From: Allopusillimonas lactea
GTDB taxonomy: Bacteria > Pseudomonadota > Gammaproteobacteria > Burkholderiales > Burkholderiaceae_B
NCBI RefSeq assembly: GCF_021653995.1
Contig: NZ_JAJJOZ010000004.1
Coordinates: 186,001 to 250,000 of the forward strand
Length of the DNA: 64,000 bases
Reading direction: 5' to 3'
Positions within the stretch are counted from its first letter, which is position 1, and the number at the start of each line of letters is the position of its first letter. Made by a program: the position numbers and the translations under genes. This document shows positions 60,485-64,000 of this stretch, in pieces. The notes under the pieces are model-generated. The model saw only the letters and a program-made list of their open reading frames with translations, made no database searches and was not told where the DNA came from.

Positions 60485-62490
60485 TGAACCGTCAGTACGA
60501 AAAAGGAGATTAAAGCCATGATCCCGACGATCATCGCAAAGGCATAGTGATAGATGTAGCCGGACTGCAGGTGACGGCTGACGGCCGCAACCCAACCCAC
60601 CAAACGGGCGCTGCCGTTGACGATCAAGCCGTCGATCAGGCCGCGGTCGCCGGCGTGCCAGAAGCCCGTACCCAGCATGCGCGCGCCGCGCGCCACCACT
60701 TGCTCGTTGAACCAGTCAGCGTAGTACTTGTTCTCGAGAATACGGTTGATAAAGGAGAGATTGCGGTAGACCGCCGCCGGCACGCGCGGGTTGACCACGT
60801 AGCAGTACCACGCCACCACAAAACCGGCCACCATCAGCCAGAACGGCAGCGTGCTGAAGCCGTGCAGTGCGTAAGCCACCCAGTCGTGCCAGTGGCCAGC
60901 CAGCTCGGCCATGGCCGGATGCTGGGGCAGATTGGCAATGGCACCCTTGAAATAGCCATCGAACAGCAGCGGATCGATGAACCAGGCACCCGCGATGATC
61001 GAGGGGATGGCCAACAGCACCAGCGGCAGCGTGACCACCCAAGGAGTTTCATGCGGGGTACCGCCGTGATGACCATGGTCATCGTGCCCCTTGTGATCGT
61101 GTTCGCCATGGCTGCCCAGTGGGAAGCGCTCTTTGCCATGGAAGACCAGGAAATAAAGGCGGAAAGAATACAACGAGGTGACGAAGACACCGATCAGCGT
61201 CGCGTAGTAAGCGAAGCTTGCGCCCCATACATTGGCCGCGCCCGCCGCCTCGATGATGTGCTCTTTGGAATAGAAGCCGGCGAAGAACGGCGTGCCGACC
61301 AACGACAGTGTGCCAATCAGGAAGGTGATCCAGGTAATGGGCATGTACTTGCGCAAGCCGCCCATATTGCGGATGTCCTGGTCGTGGTGCATGCCGATGA
61401 TGACCGAACCCGCGCCCAGGAACAGCAGCGCTTTGAAGAACGCGTGTGTCATGAGGTGGAAAATCGCCGCCGAATAGGCCGACGCGCCCAGCGCCACGGT
61501 CATATAGCCAAGCTGCGACAACGTGGAATACGCCACCACGCGCTTGATGTCGTTCTGGATGATGCCCAGGATGCCCAGGAACAGCGCGCCAATCGCGCCG
61601 ATCACAATCATGACCGACAGCGCGGTGTCTGACAGCTCATACAGGGGCGAGAAGCGGGCCACCATGAAAATGCCGGCCGTCACCATGGTCGCGGCGTGGA
61701 TCAGCGCCGAGATCGGCGTCGGGCCTTCCATGGAGTCGGGCAGCCAGGAATGCAGCGGCACCTGCGCCGATTTGCCCATTGCACCCACGAACAGACACAA
61801 GCAGGCCACCGTCAGCATCTGCCAATCAGTGCCAGGGAAGATGATGCCAGAGAGCTTGTCGGACTGTGCGAACACGTCGCCATAGTGCATGCTGCCCGTA
61901 TATGCCCACAGCAGGCCGATCCCGAGTATGAAGCCGAAGTCGCCGACGCGGTTCATCAGGAAAGCCTTGAGATTGGCGAAGATCGCCGTTGGGCGGGTGT
62001 ACCAGAAGCCAATCAGCAAGTAGGATACCAAGCCCACTGCTTCCCAGCCGAAGAAGAGCTGCACCATGTTGTTGGACATGACCAGCATCAGCATGGAGAA
62101 GGTGAACAGCGAGATATACGCGAAGAAGCGCTGGTAGCCCGGGTCGTCGGCCATGTAGCCGATGGTGTAGATGTGCACCATCAGGGACACGGAGGTGACC
62201 ACGACCATCATGAGCGCCGACAGCGAATCGATCAGGAAGCCCAGCTCGATACGGGTTTTGCCTATCACACTCCAGGTATAGAGCACACCGTCATAGGTGT
62301 GGCCGTCCAACACCTGGAACAGCACGATGACTGAACCTGCGAAGGAGATTGCCACGCCGGCGATAGTGATGACGTGTGCGGCAGAGCGGCCGACCGCCCT
62401 ACCCAGGAAGCCCGTCCCGAAAAAGCCGGCCAGAATGGCACCGACCAAGGGTGCCAGCGCGATAAGCAGATAGAGATTAGGTGAAGTCAT
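60481..62490 (-). CDS. nuoL: NADH-quinone oxidoreductase subunit L
   Basis: 669 residues from the ATG at 62490 (MTSPNLYLLIALAPLVGA). Largest antiporter-like subunit with the C-terminal lateral helix that spans the membrane arm. Conserved FGWEAVGLVSYLLIGFWY, KSAQVPLHSWLPDSMEGPTP, HLMTHAFFKALLFLGAGSVI and GTPFFAGFYSKEHIIE. A His-rich loop (HGEHDHKGHDDHGHHGG, about residues 448-464) could bind metal. Lies 16 bases after nuoK. Confidence 0.97.
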   Translation of the reverse strand: MTSPNLYLLIALAPLVGAILAGFFGTGFLGRAVGRSAAHVITIAGVAISFAGSVIVLFQVLDGHTYDGVLYTWSVIGKTRIELGFLIDSLSALMMVVVTSVSLMVHIYTIGYMADDPGYQRFFAYISLFTFSMLMLVMSNNMVQLFFGWEAVGLVSYLLIGFWYTRPTAIFANLKAFLMNRVGDFGFILGIGLLWAYTGSMHYGDVFAQSDKLSGIIFPGTDWQMLTVACLCLFVGAMGKSAQVPLHSWLPDSMEGPTPISALIHAATMVTAGIFMVARFSPLYELSDTALSVMIVIGAIGALFLGILGIIQNDIKRVVAYSTLSQLGYMTVALGASAYSAAIFHLMTHAFFKALLFLGAGSVIIGMHHDQDIRNMGGLRKYMPITWITFLIGTLSLVGTPFFAGFYSKEHIIEAAGAANVWGASFAYYATLIGVFVTSLYSFRLYFLVFHGKERFPLGSHGEHDHKGHDDHGHHGGTPHETPWVVTLPLVLLAIPSIIAGAWFIDPLLFDGYFKGAIANLPQHPAMAELAGHWHDWVAYALHGFSTLPFWLMVAGFVVAWYCYVVNPRVPAAVYRNLSFINRILENKYYADWFNEQVVARGARMLGTGFWHAGDRGLIDGLIVNGSARLVGWVAAVSRHLQSGYIYHYAFAMIVGIMALISFFVLTVQ

Positions 62491-62506
62491 GATTTGTGCT
62501 ATCCCA

Positions 62507-62815
62507 TCAACCCTTGAGCTGGTCAAGTTCTTCGACGTTGATCGTTTTCAGGTTGCGGAACAGCAACACCAGGATCGCCAGGCCGATGGCCGCCTCGGCA
62601 GCCGCGACTGTCAGCACAAAGAACACGAACACCTGTCCGGCCGCATCGCCCGCCCAAGTGGAGAAGGCGACGAAGTTCATGTTGGCCGAGAGCAGAATGA
62701 GCTCGATGGACATGAGCAGGACAATCAGATTGCGGCGATTCAGAAAGAAGCCAAAGATACCGATGGCGAACAGGATCGCGCCCAGTATCAGATAGTGAGC
62801 AAGCGTCAGAGTCAT
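62507..62815 (-). CDS. nuoK: NADH-quinone oxidoreductase subunit K
   Basis: 102 residues, three membrane helices, with the two conserved membrane glutamates in LLMSIELILLSAN and AAAEAAIGLAILV. It connects the quinone site to the proton-pumping subunits. Overlaps nuoJ by ATGA. Confidence 0.97.
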   Translation of the reverse strand: MTLTLAHYLILGAILFAIGIFGFFLNRRNLIVLLMSIELILLSANMNFVAFSTWAGDAAGQVFVFFVLTVAAAEAAIGLAILVLLFRNLKTINVEELDQLKG

Positions 62816-63468
62816 TTTTTGTCCCCTGTGGCGTCAGCGACAGCCGCTTCGGCGGACGCTTCGGTTTGCGACGGGATGTTGACCAGGCGCACACGATCTT
62901 GTGCACGTACTTTGACCTGGTCGGCCGGGCGGTTGCGCTTGACATCGGCGCGCTTGCGCAAGGTAAGCGCAATGGCAGCGATCATGCCCACTAGCAGGAT
63001 GACCCCGCCCACCTGTACGGCGAAGCCGAACTCGCTGTACATCAGCGTGCCAAGCGCCAGGGTGTTGTCGTAATCGTCAGCCACAGGCGCGGCCGGGCCA
63101 GCGCCGAACCAGGTGCGGCCGATCACAAAGGCCATCTCGAGCACCATGATCAGGCCGATCAGCAGGCCCAGTGGCAGGTAGGTCTTGAGGCCGGCGCGCA
63201 GCGTTTCCATACGCACGTCCAGCATCATGACCACGAACAGGAACAACACCATGACGGCGCCTACATACACCAGCACCAACAAAAGCGACAGAAACTCGGC
63301 GCCCAGCAGCATCCAGATCATGGATGCGGAAAAAAACGCCAGAATGAGGTGCAGCACCCCGGTGACTGGGCTGGTGGCGGTAATGACGCGGAACGCGGCA
63401 ACGACCAGGACCAGGGCCAGCACATAGAACAGAACGGTGGAAAAAATCATGGGTGTCTGATCCGCCAT
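62812..63468 (-). CDS. nuoJ: NADH-quinone oxidoreductase subunit J
   Basis: 218 residues from the ATG at 63468 (overlaps the nuoI stop as TGATG). Five membrane helices, with the conserved LILAFFSASMIWMLLGAEF and LVYVGAVMVLFLFVVMML. A hydrophilic C-terminal tail of about 45 residues (RKRADVKRNRPADQV onward) is as in other betaproteobacteria. Confidence 0.95.
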   Translation of the reverse strand: MADQTPMIFSTVLFYVLALVLVVAAFRVITATSPVTGVLHLILAFFSASMIWMLLGAEFLSLLLVLVYVGAVMVLFLFVVMMLDVRMETLRAGLKTYLPLGLLIGLIMVLEMAFVIGRTWFGAGPAAPVADDYDNTLALGTLMYSEFGFAVQVGGVILLVGMIAAIALTLRKRADVKRNRPADQVKVRAQDRVRLVNIPSQTEASAEAAVADATGDKK

Positions 63469-63956
63469 CAACGATAAGGAGCATCTTCGGCACGGCGGCG
63501 CGCGATTTCGGATTCGTAGCGGTCGCCAACAGCCAGGAGCATATCTTTGGTGAAGTACAGATCGCCGCGTTTTTCGCCGTGATATTCGGAAATGTGCGTT
63601 TCCACGATGGAATCGACTGGACAGCTCTCTTCACAGAAGCCGCAGAAAATGCACTTGGTGAGGTCGATGTCGTAGCGCGTGGTGCGGCGTGTGCCGTCAT
63701 CGCGCTCAGCCGACTCGATGGTGATGGCCAGCGCCGGACACACCGCCTCGCACAGCTTGCACGCAATGCAGCGTTCTTCGCCGTTGGGATAGCGGCGCAA
63801 TGCGTGCAGCCCGCGGAACCGCGGCGACGCAGGCGTCTTCTCCTGGGGATACCGCAGGGTGATCTTGCGCTTGAAAAAATACTTACCCGTGAGCTTCATG
63901 CCCTCGAGCATTTCGGTCAGCATAAGGCTGCCGAAGAAATCCTTGATAGCTTGCAT
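63468..63956 (-). CDS. nuoI: NADH-quinone oxidoreductase subunit I
   Basis: 162 residues. Two [4Fe-4S] motifs: CIACKLCEAVCPALAI and CIFCGFCEESCPVDSI, the last relay clusters (N6a, N6b) before N2. The N-terminal LTGKYFFKRKITLRYP anchors it to the membrane arm. Follows nuoH by 19 bases. Confidence 0.97.
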   Translation of the reverse strand: MQAIKDFFGSLMLTEMLEGMKLTGKYFFKRKITLRYPQEKTPASPRFRGLHALRRYPNGEERCIACKLCEAVCPALAITIESAERDDGTRRTTRYDIDLTKCIFCGFCEESCPVDSIVETHISEYHGEKRGDLYFTKDMLLAVGDRYESEIARRRAEDAPYR

Positions 63957-63975
63957 AACTCTAGCCCCTTGTTTC

Positions 63976-64000
63976 CTATTGCCAGATATTCCAGGGCGTC
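63976..64000 (-). CDS. nuoH: NADH-quinone oxidoreductase subunit H, C-terminal end only
   Basis: Only the last codons are inside the window: TPWNIWQ then TAG (63978-63976). The tryptophan-rich C-terminus and the position directly before nuoI identify nuoH. The rest lies beyond the right edge. Confidence 0.8.

Noticed and set aside
1..64000. tRNA, rRNA, CRISPR arrays, IS elements, phage or defence genes
   Set aside because: Looked for repeats with spacers, transposase motifs and long terminal inverted repeats, and did not see any convincing case.

Overview
The window is a G+C-rich stretch of betaproteobacterial chromosome, most likely from the family Alcaligenaceae (Bordetella / Achromobacter / Pusillimonas-like). 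The evidence is the Bordetella-type risA/risS (ompR/envZ) pair, an intracellular PHB depolymerase with a cysteine nucleophile, the trpB-trpA-accD and smc-zipA-ligA orders, a long Ala/Glu/Arg-rich RNase E tail, a TsaB-RimI fusion, and a DUF2818 gene behind nuoN. Species cannot be fixed from the sequence alone. I saw no rRNA, tRNA, CRISPR array, transposase or prophage genes.

Layout. 1-5.3 kb: a HAD phosphatase (cut by the left edge) and rluC on the minus strand, diverging from rne. 5.3-8.0 kb: an A+T-richer, gene-poor island with decayed ORFs and one AraC-type regulator. 8.0-13.4 kb: a putrescine/spermidine-type ABC transporter with an FAD amine oxidase-like gene and an IclR-type regulator. 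This locus is visibly broken: one deletion removed the 3' end of the ATPase gene and the 5' end of the first permease gene, and the regulator lacks the start of its DNA-binding domain. 13.4-24.6 kb: housekeeping genes accD, trpA, trpB, relA, a flavodoxin-fold gene, ridA, pncB, fdxA, phaZ, rsxB and nth. 24.7-34.6 kb: two complete branched-chain amino-acid-type (HAAT) ABC operons pointing at each other and sharing one bidirectional terminator. The left operon is livG-livF-SBP-livH-livM; the right one is livK-livH-livMG(fused)-livF. 34.9-37.0 kb: msrB-yciB-bolA-ppiC. 37.1-43.8 kb: smc-zipA-ligA on the minus strand. 44-50 kb: lplT, a type-4 uracil-DNA glycosylase, tsaB-rimI, and ompR-envZ (risA-risS). 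50.4-55.8 kb: a peroxiredoxin, ispD-ispF and mfd. 56-64 kb: the 3' half of the complex I operon (nuoH end to nuoN), then the DUF2818 gene and serB, all minus strand and mostly translationally coupled.

Working together: the nuo cluster, fdxA, rsxB, nth and the type-4 UDG make an iron-sulfur-rich set. ligA, nth, UDG and mfd cover DNA repair. The paired liv systems and the broken polyamine transporter point to an amino-acid and amine scavenging lifestyle.

I did not find a convincing undescribed system. The strongest unusual signals are the double-truncation junction in the polyamine locus, the decaying A+T-rich island, a Walker A lysine-to-arginine change in one LivF, gene fusions (LivM-LivG, TsaB-RimI), hairpins placed after the binding-protein gene in both liv operons, an inverted repeat between pncB and fdxA, and a short tandem repeat upstream of accD.
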